DNA of 64,000 bases from an uncultured Bacteroides sp. (GTDB lineage Bacteria > Bacteroidota > Bacteroidia > Bacteroidales > Bacteroidaceae): positions 132,002 through 196,001 of the forward strand of contig NZ_CALDPF010000036.1 of the NCBI RefSeq assembly GCF_937912035.1, given 5' to 3'. The notes beneath the pieces were generated by a model. That model searched no databases, was not told the DNA's origin, and was given only the letters and a program-made list of their open reading frames with translations. Positions 1 through 9,978 of the stretch are shown one piece after another. The translations under genes and the position numbers were made by a program. How positions within the stretch are numbered: position 1 is the stretch's first letter; every line of letters starts with the position of its first letter.

Positions 1-1430
1 TCACCATTATCTCCATCTGCCATCCATGGGAATTCAGTGTGGTATGCCAACTTATTATAATTCTCAGAGCTTCTAAATTTTTGCCAGTCATCAGCAACCT
101 TCTCATGACACCATGAGCGCATTTCACTACCGCCACAATCCGGATAATCTGTTATCATCAGATTTGTTCCAGGCTGAAATTTATTGTAAACATTACCTTT
201 CTTAAAATCTTTTTCCCATGGTCCGTTATTCTCTGTAGATTTCCAAAATTCCGAATCCTTAGAAAACAAAAGTCCAAGAAATGCTTTTCCACACCAGTAG
301 ACACTTCCCCTGCAACTATATATCTGAACAGCAGGAGCAAATGTTTTATAAAATCCCATACATGGAATTCTGTCATTAAGAAAATCTTCAGATGTTAGAA
401 ACTGAAGAAGAGTTGAAGACGCAATACGTCTTATCCATCCCCAATTGATATCTTTATTAGGATTTAAAACAAGAAGCGGTAACGGTGCTATTGCAGCAAA
501 CCTATAACAAATGCTTCTTCCCCACATATTCATCTTACCTTCCTTACTAAACATATATGGATAGTTATCTACCAAATCATATTGATTAGTCAAATACTTA
601 TCAGCATACTTCGGATACAATTTCTTTCCGAAAAGTTCAGCCCAAAGAGGTCCGTATGTCTGAAAAGCCCACATACTATAATAATCGTATGCAGGTGAAT
701 CATTATACCAACCCTGACCGCGATATTTCTCCAAAGTCTTTTCTATATTCTCAATCAAATATTTTTCATTTACAGTATATCCCTGTTCCTTGAAGAAGCT
801 CAATATAAAGATATTAAAGAAACGCCAATTGGAATCAATTGTCTTTCCATGCGCATATCCCAGCATGGTTTCCGCCAGCGCATCCTTGTTTTCCTGTGAA
901 AGAGGATGCCATATAATTTCAGGAATGACGGCCAAAGAAATTGCCAATCCACCTAATTCAACAAGCGTCTGACTGGCTCCTTTTACATAAGGCTTAATAT
1001 AAGTATCACTTGCCGGATCTGTAAGTCTTATTATCTGATGACGATAATAATCAGCAACACCTATTCCGTTTATTTTCAAGTCCGGATTTTCCTTTAATAA
1101 AGGAGCAGCCACAAAAAGAGTCCTGCATAATCCCTCCAGCTTCTCTGTTGCAACAGCCGATTCATTACGTGGATATGTTTTATCCAACTGCTTTGGAAAT
1201 TTCATCGGATCGTCCAGATTATGAATGTAACTGAAAGCCCCCTCCAACAAATAATGTGCAGCATCCATCCAATGTTTTCTGGTCATTCCGGTATATGGAC
1301 TCAGTTCAAAATCCGGCTGATTTATTTCAAATACACTATTTTTAGAATCTACAGGAAATGCACTTTGTATATTCACAAACATACATATTCCCAAAACAAC
1401 AATGGCCTTTATTTTATTACTTATAAACAT
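1..1430 (-). CDS. DUF2264 family protein, secreted, 3' end cut by window edge
   Basis: The frame is open from an ATG at 1430 to the window edge, so about 476 N-terminal residues are seen and the C-terminus is missing. The protein starts MFISNKIKAIVVLGICMF, a signal peptide without a clear lipobox. The body matches the DUF2264 family: a TRKHWMDAAHYLLEGAF stretch near residue 48, then EKLEGLCRTLFVAAPLL, the QTLVELGGLAISLAV helix and a DSNWRFFNIFILSF segment. DUF2264 proteins are (alpha/alpha)-barrel-like and are found in polysaccharide loci; I recall uronidase activity for relatives (a GH154 link), but I am not sure of it. The gene is last visible in the minus-strand run with GH35 and GH95, 29 bp after GH35, so it is probably co-transcribed and acts in the periplasm on oligosaccharides. 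Confidence 0.85.
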   Translation of the reverse strand, partial: MFISNKIKAIVVLGICMFVNIQSAFPVDSKNSVFEINQPDFELSPYTGMTRKHWMDAAHYLLEGAFSYIHNLDDPMKFPKQLDKTYPRNESAVATEKLEGLCRTLFVAAPLLKENPDLKINGIGVADYYRHQIIRLTDPASDTYIKPYVKGASQTLVELGGLAISLAVIPEIIWHPLSQENKDALAETMLGYAHGKTIDSNWRFFNIFILSFFKEQGYTVNEKYLIENIEKTLEKYRGQGWYNDSPAYDYYSMWAFQTYGPLWAELFGKKLYPKYADKYLTNQYDLVDNYPYMFSKEGKMNMWGRSICYRFAAIAPLPLLVLNPNKDINWGWIRRIASSTLLQFLTSEDFLNDRIPCMGFYKTFAPAVQIYSCRGSVYWCGKAFLGLLFSKDSEFWKSTENNGPWEKDFKKGNVYNKFQPGTNLMITDYPDCGGSEMRSWCHEKVADDWQKFRSSENYNKLAYHTEFPWMADGDNG

Positions 1431-1459
1431 AGTATTATTTATATATACTTATTAAAAAA

Positions 1460-3823
1460 TCAATATATGTCAAGTTCTATTTTATATTGAGGAATTATAT
1501 TCAAATTCTCCAAACCACACAATACCTGATTATCATCAAACATGTTTTGTACTTTATAAGGCAAATCATTCCAGAAAGGAACATTTCGATACAAAGGTCT
1601 GATATAAAAATCCATATTATGTTTGGACAATGATTTTGAGAAACGCTTCAAACCTATAATCCATGGACTTCCATAATAGAAATGGTCCAAAACCATCTTA
1701 CCATCAATAGAAGCCATAGCTACATCTCCCACATAGTCGAAATTTATAAAATATTCATTCACATATGAAAGCGGCTTAAGCTGTTTCAAATCTACACTAA
1801 CATAATTATATCCCTTCTTATTCACCTCAACTTTAGGGTCTACAGCCTGTACTGAAGTTTCCTTCCAGTTCAACCCATCAGCTGACGGATAAATGATATA
1901 TTTAAACTTATTATCCCCTAAGTTCAAAAGTACAAGTTTATTCTTATCAAACAAGACCTGTGAATCAGATATGATTAGCTTATTATTCAGTTTAACTGTA
2001 TTTAAGGCTTCCTTTTTAGTCAGTGTAGTTACTTTTATTCTATGACCTTCATTATTTATAATTTCGAATGTACTACCTATTCCAGGTTTTGGGAAATAAT
2101 ATTTATCTTTATTCTTTATTGATTTATCGTCGAACAAGAATTGAGGAGATATACCTTCCGGTGCAAAAAAGAAATAATGACTTCCTCCCTCAACATCTAT
2201 TTTTGTCAATAATTGTGCAGTCGCATATTTCAGCAATGCCCCATCCATATCGAAATTAAATGGGAAGATTGCACTTTCATCTTTCTTTAATGTAAACGTC
2301 CCTTTTGATGGAACTCTGACATTTTCATTTTTAAGGTCCAGATTAATGACCAGATTCTCCTGATCTATTCTAGCCGTATCATGATCCTGAAAATTAGTCA
2401 TAAAAATGAATCCTGAATCATCTTTCATTCTAACAGCAAAACGAAGTTGTTCTCTGTTATCAGGTGTAATTTTATCATTACCTTCAGGAAGCACAGTTTC
2501 CATTGTAGCCAAACGACATCCAAAATCCTTTACAAAAGAGTGAATAGTGCGGAGATATTTATATGAATCTCTGGCAAGTCCAAATTCACCAACAGGTGCC
2601 TGAAAGTCATACGAAATTTTAGGAACACCCATAGGTTCATCACTCATAAACATGCTTCCATCGCATGATTTAGGAGTTGACCCGCCATGATACATATAGT
2701 AGCCTATCCCATTTGCACCACTTCCTAGAGTTCGTATCATCAAAGCCTCAGCAGCTTCCGCCTTTACTATCGGACGGCTGGAGTATATCATCTGAATACC
2801 TACTCCCATCTCAGCACAAAATGACGGATATTTTTCAGTATCGTATCTCACCGGAGAATAATCCGGATATTTCTGTATATCTTTAAATAAACAGAATGGT
2901 GACTTAAACGGCTTGGCCCAAAAAGGATATGTATATGCTGCAGTTACAGGAATAGCATCGTATCCCAGAACAGCCGCATTTCCCCATCCAGTCACAGTAT
3001 ACAACGGAGTTATTATACCAACCTCCTGAGCCATCTTTTTCAAAGTCAGCATGTGCCTTTCTCCCAACTCAGCCTTTGAGATTTTACTGTCTTGAACGCT
3101 CACACCGATTTTAGTTATAGACTTATCGTACGAAGAAGAGGTATAATCCTTCCTTTCTTCAGGATAACATATTGCCCATGGAGCTGCAGAGTGCTGATGC
3201 TCATTCTCTATCTGAGTACCTATGATCGGTCCACCATCCTTGAAATACAATCCTTCCAGCTGTCTAGATATTTCAGTATACAATCGCTTCACATATTTCA
3301 AATAATCAGGGTCATTTGACCGTACATCTATAGGACGGGCAAAAAGCCAGTCAGGAAGTCCCCCATTTCTTATTTCTCCATGGCAGAAGGGACCTATTCT
3401 AACCACAACTTTCATGTCATGCTTTTGACAAAGTTCTATAAACTTACGAAGATCTTTATTACCACTCCAATCGAAATGCCCTTCTTTTTCTTCATGAATA
3501 TTCCAGAATACGTATGTAGGTATCACAGTTATCCCTCCGGATTTCATTGTAAGTATAGCTTCCTCCCACTGTTCATGCGGATAACGGCAGTAATGAAACT
3601 CTCCCATTATAGGAATAACAGGAATATCATCTACAGACATATAAAAACTGTTGAACTCAATTTTTTTATTGTCCTTTGAAATTCCTCCCAAATTCAAATG
3701 TCCATTATAAATCACCTTAGCTTTATCCGGAGATTTTACTTCATAATAATTTATATTTTCAGAATAGACACTGAATACGTTCAAAAGTATTGATAATAAA
3801 CAAATATTTTTCTTTATTGTCAT
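1460..3823 (-). CDS. Glycoside hydrolase family 35, beta-galactosidase-like
   Basis: 787 residues with an N-terminal signal peptide (about residues 1-21), so exported. The GH35 TIM barrel begins near residue 60; GEFHYCRYPHEQWEEA (74-89) is the family's early strand signature. The acid/base Glu is probably E208 in GGPIIGTQIENEH (the usual ENEY reads ENEH here), and the nucleophile is probably E338 in YPSFCAEMG. C-terminal beta domains fill the remainder up to residue 787. Characterised GH35 members remove terminal beta-linked galactose. It lies 21 bp after the GH95 gene and 29 bp before the DUF2264 gene on the same strand, so the three are probably one transcript. The family call is firm; the natural substrate is not shown by the sequence. 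Confidence 0.92.
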   Translation of the reverse strand: MTIKKNICLLSILLNVFSVYSENINYYEVKSPDKAKVIYNGHLNLGGISKDNKKIEFNSFYMSVDDIPVIPIMGEFHYCRYPHEQWEEAILTMKSGGITVIPTYVFWNIHEEKEGHFDWSGNKDLRKFIELCQKHDMKVVVRIGPFCHGEIRNGGLPDWLFARPIDVRSNDPDYLKYVKRLYTEISRQLEGLYFKDGGPIIGTQIENEHQHSAAPWAICYPEERKDYTSSSYDKSITKIGVSVQDSKISKAELGERHMLTLKKMAQEVGIITPLYTVTGWGNAAVLGYDAIPVTAAYTYPFWAKPFKSPFCLFKDIQKYPDYSPVRYDTEKYPSFCAEMGVGIQMIYSSRPIVKAEAAEALMIRTLGSGANGIGYYMYHGGSTPKSCDGSMFMSDEPMGVPKISYDFQAPVGEFGLARDSYKYLRTIHSFVKDFGCRLATMETVLPEGNDKITPDNREQLRFAVRMKDDSGFIFMTNFQDHDTARIDQENLVINLDLKNENVRVPSKGTFTLKKDESAIFPFNFDMDGALLKYATAQLLTKIDVEGGSHYFFFAPEGISPQFLFDDKSIKNKDKYYFPKPGIGSTFEIINNEGHRIKVTTLTKKEALNTVKLNNKLIISDSQVLFDKNKLVLLNLGDNKFKYIIYPSADGLNWKETSVQAVDPKVEVNKKGYNYVSVDLKQLKPLSYVNEYFINFDYVGDVAMASIDGKMVLDHFYYGSPWIIGLKRFSKSLSKHNMDFYIRPLYRNVPFWNDLPYKVQNMFDDNQVLCGLENLNIIPQYKIELDIY

Positions 3824-3844
3824 AGTATAAAATTTTAATGTGCT

Positions 3845-6241
3845 TTAAATATTATACTTCCATGATTTTCCAATAGATAAATCACCAGTCTCAATATATT
3901 CTCCATTATACCAAACCCTACATTTATTTCCTAGAAGAGATTTTATTTCAGCCTCAATGATTATTCCGTTTTTCCATTTCACATCAACTTCGAAACCACC
4001 TCTGGCTTTAAGCCCTCTGAACTCACCGTTCTTCCAGTCTGAAGGTAAAGCCGGAAGCAATTGAATGACGTATGCTCCATTATCATATACATGGCTCTGA
4101 ATAAGCATTTCTGCTATACCTGCCGTTGTTCCAAAATTTGCATCAATCTGGAATGGTGGACATTGCGTAAAAAGATTTGTATTAAGACTCTTCTCGAACA
4201 CTTTATCCAGGCTTTCCTTTGCCTTGTCGGCTTTGTGCAATCGCGCATATTGACTAACCAGCCAGGCAGAACTCCATCCTGTATGTCCTCCGCCATTAGA
4301 TATTCTATATTCCATTGATTTATTCGCCGCTTCAGCCAACTCAGGTGTCTGTAATATATTTATCTGCGAACCTGGATGCACTGCAAAAAGGTGTGAAATA
4401 TGGCGATGCCCCGGTTCTGCCTCAGGATATTCTTCAGCCCATTCCATAAGTCTGCCATCTGTTCCTATCTTACTTAAAGCCAAGTTGTCTTTAGCTTCTT
4501 CCACTTTATTTTTAAAATCATCATCTATACCCAGTGCATCGGTTACCATCTTATAATCATCAAACAGCTGCCATATAGTCTGCTGATCATGTGTAGGTCC
4601 CATACTGATTTGGCAATGGCTACCATCTGGGGCTATAAAAGTGTTTTCCGGTGAAACTGCAGGACCTGAAACAAGTTTTCCGGTTTTAGGATGTACAGAC
4701 AACCAATCCATATAAAACTCCACAGCACCTCTCAATGTAGGATACATCCTTTTCAGGAATTCTTTATCACCTGTAAATCTGTAATGTTCACCTATATGCT
4801 GACATATCCATGCAGGAGCACCAGTATGCATACCCCATGAAGCACGCTCTCCTGGCGAAGTATATCCCCAGATATTTGTTATAGGATGTACAACCCATCC
4901 TTTCTTATTATACTGTACCTGTGCTGTCTTAGTTCCCGGTTCAACCAAAGACTCTATAAGGTCAAACAAAGGTAGGTGCATTTCCGAAAGGTTAGCAACT
5001 TCTGCAGCCCAGTAATTCATTTCCACATTTACATCTGTGTGATAATCACCATTCCATGGTGTTTGCAGTTTATTAGCCCAAATCCCTTGTAAATTTGCAG
5101 GCAAAGTACCCGGACGAGAAGAAGAAATCAGGAGATATCTACCATATTGGAACATCAACTCGTACAACCGTTCACTTATGATACCTTTTTTAGCGTTATC
5201 CACCATTACATCAGTCGCAATAGTATCAGGAATTTCGGTTATTGAAAAATTCACCCTGTCATAATACTTTGAATACTCCTTTTTATGTGCCGAATACAAA
5301 TCATCAAAAGACTTAACTTCCGCATTTGCAATAGCTTCAGAAGTTATATTATTATAATCCCTACCCTTATATACAGGATATTCCAATTTATAATCTGTCG
5401 ATGCAGCCATCAGGAGAATAACCTCATCTGCATCCTTGACACTTAAAGTAGAATCCGTACACACCACACTACCACCGTAGGCAACAGCCTTAAGTCTAAC
5501 CATATATTCAAGCCCGTCACCTCCTTTACCGTCAGACATTGCACCGCTCATTATCAGTTGATTATCCTTGGTATATGTTTTATACCTTTCCGGACGGTTC
5601 ATGTTACATGTAAAATTCATCTGCTTATCTTTATCAGCAGATAATTTTACTACCATAACCTGATCAGGATGACTTATAAATACCTGTCTTTTGAAATTTA
5701 CTCCATTCTGATTATAAATAACTGTAGCTGTAGCATCAGCAAGATTCAATTCACGACGATAACCAGAATATGGTGATTTATTATCAAAGTCTATCCACAA
5801 GTCTCCCATAGTCTGGAAACATCCAAAAGGGACTGCCGAACCATTTCCAAATCCTGAGCCCAAGCCTTTACAAACCTGCGTCTTATTGGTAAGCTCTGTA
5901 GCCTCCTTGTACTTGCCCTCGAAAAGAAGAGATTTAATTTTCTCAAGATATTTAGGAGCTTCAGGATTATCACATTCCTGATGACTGCCCGACCACATAG
6001 TTTCCTCGTTAAGTTGGATTCGTTCATAATGTACATCACCAAAAACCAAAGCACCAAATGAGCCATTACCCAAAGGAAGAGCACTTAACCAGTGCTGATC
6101 ATCCCGCCAGCCGTTTGGACTGTCCTTTGCAGTGGCATCTGCCGGTGTATCATACCATAGTGTCAAATCAGATTTGTTATCTTTCTCAACACTACACGAC
6201 GCTGTTGCAAACAACAATATCAGTATGAGGAGGTTTCTCAT
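3845..6241 (-). CDS. Glycoside hydrolase family 95 (alpha-L-fucosidase / alpha-L-galactosidase type)
   Basis: 798 residues. The N-terminus MRNLLILILLFATASCSVEK carries a lipobox (ATASC), so it is a lipoprotein facing the periplasm or surface. The GH95 N-terminal beta domain contains WLSALPLGNGSFGALVFG (51-68) and QLNEETMWSG; the (alpha/alpha)6 catalytic domain contains PWNGDYHTDVNVEMNYWAAE (395-414), PAVSPENTF with probable acid E532, and FQIDANFGTTAGIAEM with D700. Family members hydrolyse alpha-1,2-linked L-fucose or the sterically similar L-galactose. The residue aligned with the first of the two base-positioning Asn residues in the bifidobacterial enzyme seems to be Asp403, with Asn405 kept; this needs an alignment. 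Upstream, 134 bp with a hairpin separates it from the DUF5107 gene. Confidence 0.93.
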   Translation of the reverse strand: MRNLLILILLFATASCSVEKDNKSDLTLWYDTPADATAKDSPNGWRDDQHWLSALPLGNGSFGALVFGDVHYERIQLNEETMWSGSHQECDNPEAPKYLEKIKSLLFEGKYKEATELTNKTQVCKGLGSGFGNGSAVPFGCFQTMGDLWIDFDNKSPYSGYRRELNLADATATVIYNQNGVNFKRQVFISHPDQVMVVKLSADKDKQMNFTCNMNRPERYKTYTKDNQLIMSGAMSDGKGGDGLEYMVRLKAVAYGGSVVCTDSTLSVKDADEVILLMAASTDYKLEYPVYKGRDYNNITSEAIANAEVKSFDDLYSAHKKEYSKYYDRVNFSITEIPDTIATDVMVDNAKKGIISERLYELMFQYGRYLLISSSRPGTLPANLQGIWANKLQTPWNGDYHTDVNVEMNYWAAEVANLSEMHLPLFDLIESLVEPGTKTAQVQYNKKGWVVHPITNIWGYTSPGERASWGMHTGAPAWICQHIGEHYRFTGDKEFLKRMYPTLRGAVEFYMDWLSVHPKTGKLVSGPAVSPENTFIAPDGSHCQISMGPTHDQQTIWQLFDDYKMVTDALGIDDDFKNKVEEAKDNLALSKIGTDGRLMEWAEEYPEAEPGHRHISHLFAVHPGSQINILQTPELAEAANKSMEYRISNGGGHTGWSSAWLVSQYARLHKADKAKESLDKVFEKSLNTNLFTQCPPFQIDANFGTTAGIAEMLIQSHVYDNGAYVIQLLPALPSDWKNGEFRGLKARGGFEVDVKWKNGIIIEAEIKSLLGNKCRVWYNGEYIETGDLSIGKSWKYNI

Positions 6242-6316
6242 AAGTATTAAACAGTTTAATATATGTATATAAATGATTAATAAATAAACATTAACTTATA
6301 TAAACTACAATAAGAC

Positions 6317-6353
6317 CAATAAAGATTTTACCCTATACGGGAAATCTTTATTG
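6317..6353. other. Intergenic hairpin between DUF5107 and GH95 genes
   Basis: A perfect 12-bp stem (CAATAAAGATTT at 6317-6328 with its complement at 6342-6353), extended inward by a CCC/GGG pair. It lies between two minus-strand genes in the same direction. No long T run follows on the minus strand, so a strong terminator is unlikely; an attenuator or a transcript-processing and stability hairpin fits better. Confidence 0.5.
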
Positions 6354-6375
6354 ATCTTTCGTATTTTATAAGAAA

Positions 6376-9300
6376 TCAAAGCATATCACACATAGCTAAT
6401 AGCTGTGCTCCTGCCTGATGATTGATATCAAGACGGACAACTTCCGAAAGGAACTTACGAGCTTGTTCCTTATCACCAAGACCGAGATATCCAAGTCCCA
6501 TTACAAGATTGCAGTGAATCAAGTTACGTACATTCAAATCGTCATCCCAAATCAGCAAGTCTGGAAGTGATACTGCAAAGTAATCAATCTTAACCTTGTC
6601 GAACAAATGCTGTTCTCCATGCCTAATCAATTTATTGAAACGGCTGCGTGCCTTATCTTCATTTCCGAGCTTACGCCATGCCAACCCCTGATAGAAAATC
6701 TTGTCAGGTTGCTGATCGTTATAGAAGAATGCAATTGCTGGTTCTGCCGAGCCTTTAGTTGCTCTTTCAAAATATTCTTTTGCAAGTTCAGCCTCACCTA
6801 GCCCCTCGTATGCACATCCCATCCAATAGTGAATATCATTCTCTTCAGCCATTGAAAGCTTACCTTCACCGAGATTATCAGGATATTTTTCTGTTTCTTT
6901 CAACAAACGTACAGCATCTGCATAACGACCTTCTTTCAAAGCTATCTTAGCTAATTCAACACGGCAGAATACATACTGACTTGTCACCTTACCTTCACCG
7001 CCTTCCCACGGATGGAACCTACGTGAATTGATCAAATCGTATGCTGTTTGATATTCTCCAAGCTGGTTATACAAAGTTATACGTTCAATACACAAGTCAT
7101 CGCGCTGTTCTACGACCTCTGCATGTGCGTTGAGGAAGTCAAGACGCTGACGATGTGAATAACGGAGCTTCTTGTACAATTGATCAAGTTCCATAAGTAT
7201 ACGTGCATCCGATTCATCAAGTTTGTACGCCTTTTCAAGTGCAGCAAGAGCTTTCTGTGGGTTATTCTGCTTATTATAGTAAGCCAACGACAAGTTACGC
7301 AATACTGTAGGATATGTATCATCAATAGATGCAGACTTCTCCCAGCAAGCAATAGCTTCATCATATATACGTGCTGCATAATAAAAGTTACCTAGATAAT
7401 ATGGAGCCTTAGCACCTTCAGGATTTAGTTCCATAGCATCTTTAAGCATAAGAACTTCTTCCAGTTTGTTAGGGAAGCAATAGTCAGGACACATTGTCTC
7501 AGCTTTCTTATAAAGAGCTACAGCTTCATCTTTCTTGCCCATCTTAGATGCAAAATAACCCAAAGCAAAGTAAACTATTGGATAGGTTACTTCAGTATCT
7601 TCTGTTACGAATGACAACAACAGAGCAGCTTCGTCATACATACCTGCAGATGCATAGTCAATCGCATATTCAATATAACTATGAACAGCACCACGCATAA
7701 GTGTCTTCATCTCAACTTTAACAGCAGCAGCTTCTTCCGTTTTTCCCTGAAGTGTATTGATGAGGTAAGACTCAAAACGACATCCCATATTGAATTTATC
7801 CATTGATAATGATTCATTGATAAGTGCTTCTGCCTGTGCATACTCACCTGTCTTACGCAAAAATGAAGCCTTCAACTGACGCCCCTTATGGTTCAACCAG
7901 TTACGGTATAATGAACGGTTAATATGGTCGATACCGTTTGCATAATCCTCACGAATCATATCGATCTGTGCCAACCCCATATAGCCTGAATCCTGCCATG
8001 CAGCATTCCATGTAGCCTTGAAGAAAGCATCGTATGCTCCGTCTATATCGCCTTGCATCTTCTTGCTCCACCCTAAGTTGTAATATGGTTCGCCTTCGTA
8101 TGGATTAGGATTGCGTTCTGTCTGAGTCTTGATTGCGCGGTCGAAATATTTCTGTGCTTCAGCAAAACGTGCGCGACGCATCAACAGCAAACCTACAGCA
8201 TTGTTACAGCGGATATCGCTTTCATCACGGCTCAATGCTTCCATATAGTAGTCCATCGGAAGATAAGTAGCGTGACGATACTGTTCCAGGTGATGACCTG
8301 TCAGGAACAACTGTTCCATGCTGGCAATCTTCTTAGGGTCAAGAGCTGCCTTTGCCGGTTCCGGAATAGGTTTGATTTCTGGTTTTGCCGCCTGATAACT
8401 TACAAGTACCTTACCCTTTTCATCAAGGACTGTAAGTTTAAGTTCTTCAAGTTTCTGAGTATCGCAGTCAACTGTATTGATATATGAATTATCTGGTGCT
8501 ACAGCTGTCAGCGCATCAAGATAAATCTTTCCATTTTCTGTATTTGTAAGCATTACGCGTACTTCCTTGTGAGCAGCTGTAGTATAAAGGATGACCTTCA
8601 TCTTGCCACCTTCTTCAGGAATCATATTGATAAGAGCATCACGTGTAGCATTCTTAACCATACCTACTTTCTGATAAGGCATGAAGTACTGTACCCATGA
8701 TTTTTCCTCGTATGGCTGCAACCATGTAAAGTCAGGCTGATTGTCACAGTACATGCCAGTCATAAGTTCGATGTATGGTCCGTCTTCGTCTGTCAGGTTG
8801 CGGTCCCATGCCTGTCCGAAGTCACCATGTCCCCATGTCCACTGCTTCTTACCGGCATTCACATGATGGTCTGCCACGTGAAGAAGTCCTGATTCAATAT
8901 GTTCTTCATAACCACCTACGAAGTCAAACTTAGAGTTGATAGCCATGTATGAAGTTGGAACCGGAATATTTTTATAGCGTGAAATATCAACACCTGCAGA
9001 ATAGTCTACTTTATAGTATTCACCTGTTGCTATAGGAAAGCTCGATACGGCACGTTTACCATGATCGAACACAGCATTTACATCAGGTGGGAATACTGAA
9101 TAATAATCCTTGTTAACCACTACTGCCGGATTTGCCCACCACAGGAATGTCTGTGGGAACGGAGTACGGTTATACACCTTTGCCTTGATTTCAATATATG
9201 CTTTTCCAGGATAAAGAGTAAACCCTGCCATTCCTTTAGTACGGAACATACGTTCCACTTCACTACACCAGATAGTCTTACTTCCGTCCGGGAATTCTTC

Positions 9301-9747
9301 TATCATACAGTCAGTTGGAAGATATGTACTAGGACGGTGATGCTGTGGCCAGTTGAATTCAATACCTCCAGAAATCCATGGACCAGTCAAACCTACCAAT
9401 GCAGGTTTGATAACCTGGTTATAATATACAAAATGACGTTTTTTTACCTTGTCATAAGCCATCTGAATACGTCCACCCAATTCCGGCAGAATCATCAGTT
9501 TGATGTATTCATTCTCTATAAAGAAAGCTCTCCAAGGACGGTCATGCTTTTCGTCTTCAATCTTTTCAACTACAGGGTATGGATACACCGAACCTGAACT
9601 ACCCTGATAAACACGTTTTTCCAGAAAAATAGGATTTTTCTCTTCTTTGCCAATACCGTATGTAGGCAACATTACAGTTTCTTCCCAAGCTCTAACTTCA
9701 GAAGTATTTACCGTACTTTGAATAAGGTATTCTGTTATTTTTTCCAT
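6376..9747 (-). CDS. DUF5107 domain protein with long TPR array, cytosolic
   Basis: 1123 residues, starting MEKITEYLIQSTVNTSEVRA with no signal peptide or membrane segment, so cytosolic. Residues about 30-360 form the DUF5107 domain, of galactose-mutarotase-like type: IKLMILPELGGRIQMAYD, GPWISGGIEFNWPQHH and WWANPAVVVN. A linker follows, then from about residue 480 to the end a series of TPR-type helical hairpins, recognisable by repeated NxAVGLLLMRRARFAEAQKYFDRA-like, EPYYNLGWSKKMQGD and LGEAELAKEYFERA segments. The family has no established reaction that I know of; the fold suggests sugar binding or epimerisation. The next gene upstream in the same direction is an MFS sugar porter, so an imported sugar is the likely ligand. 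The 231 bp upstream (9748-9978) is AT-rich and holds no gene; I see no exact -7 element there. Confidence 0.88.
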   Translation of the reverse strand: MEKITEYLIQSTVNTSEVRAWEETVMLPTYGIGKEEKNPIFLEKRVYQGSSGSVYPYPVVEKIEDEKHDRPWRAFFIENEYIKLMILPELGGRIQMAYDKVKKRHFVYYNQVIKPALVGLTGPWISGGIEFNWPQHHRPSTYLPTDCMIEEFPDGSKTIWCSEVERMFRTKGMAGFTLYPGKAYIEIKAKVYNRTPFPQTFLWWANPAVVVNKDYYSVFPPDVNAVFDHGKRAVSSFPIATGEYYKVDYSAGVDISRYKNIPVPTSYMAINSKFDFVGGYEEHIESGLLHVADHHVNAGKKQWTWGHGDFGQAWDRNLTDEDGPYIELMTGMYCDNQPDFTWLQPYEEKSWVQYFMPYQKVGMVKNATRDALINMIPEEGGKMKVILYTTAAHKEVRVMLTNTENGKIYLDALTAVAPDNSYINTVDCDTQKLEELKLTVLDEKGKVLVSYQAAKPEIKPIPEPAKAALDPKKIASMEQLFLTGHHLEQYRHATYLPMDYYMEALSRDESDIRCNNAVGLLLMRRARFAEAQKYFDRAIKTQTERNPNPYEGEPYYNLGWSKKMQGDIDGAYDAFFKATWNAAWQDSGYMGLAQIDMIREDYANGIDHINRSLYRNWLNHKGRQLKASFLRKTGEYAQAEALINESLSMDKFNMGCRFESYLINTLQGKTEEAAAVKVEMKTLMRGAVHSYIEYAIDYASAGMYDEAALLLSFVTEDTEVTYPIVYFALGYFASKMGKKDEAVALYKKAETMCPDYCFPNKLEEVLMLKDAMELNPEGAKAPYYLGNFYYAARIYDEAIACWEKSASIDDTYPTVLRNLSLAYYNKQNNPQKALAALEKAYKLDESDARILMELDQLYKKLRYSHRQRLDFLNAHAEVVEQRDDLCIERITLYNQLGEYQTAYDLINSRRFHPWEGGEGKVTSQYVFCRVELAKIALKEGRYADAVRLLKETEKYPDNLGEGKLSMAEENDIHYWMGCAYEGLGEAELAKEYFERATKGSAEPAIAFFYNDQQPDKIFYQGLAWRKLGNEDKARSRFNKLIRHGEQHLFDKVKIDYFAVSLPDLLIWDDDLNVRNLIHCNLVMGLGYLGLGDKEQARKFLSEVVRLDINHQAGAQLLAMCDML

Positions 9748-9978
9748 AAAGGTAAAGTATAATATTTTTTATTTATTCTTTAATTATTACACTGCAAAAA
9801 TCGTAATTATTGCACTACTGCAAAATGGATTAAAAGTTCAAAAAGATGTAAATTTTCTCGTTTATTTAGTTTCAACTTTAATAACTTAAGGAAAGTTATT
9901 CTCAATACTCAAAGTAAACCAAGCATTGTATATACTAAAAACATGTATAATTTACACCTGATATAACTAATCTCTATA

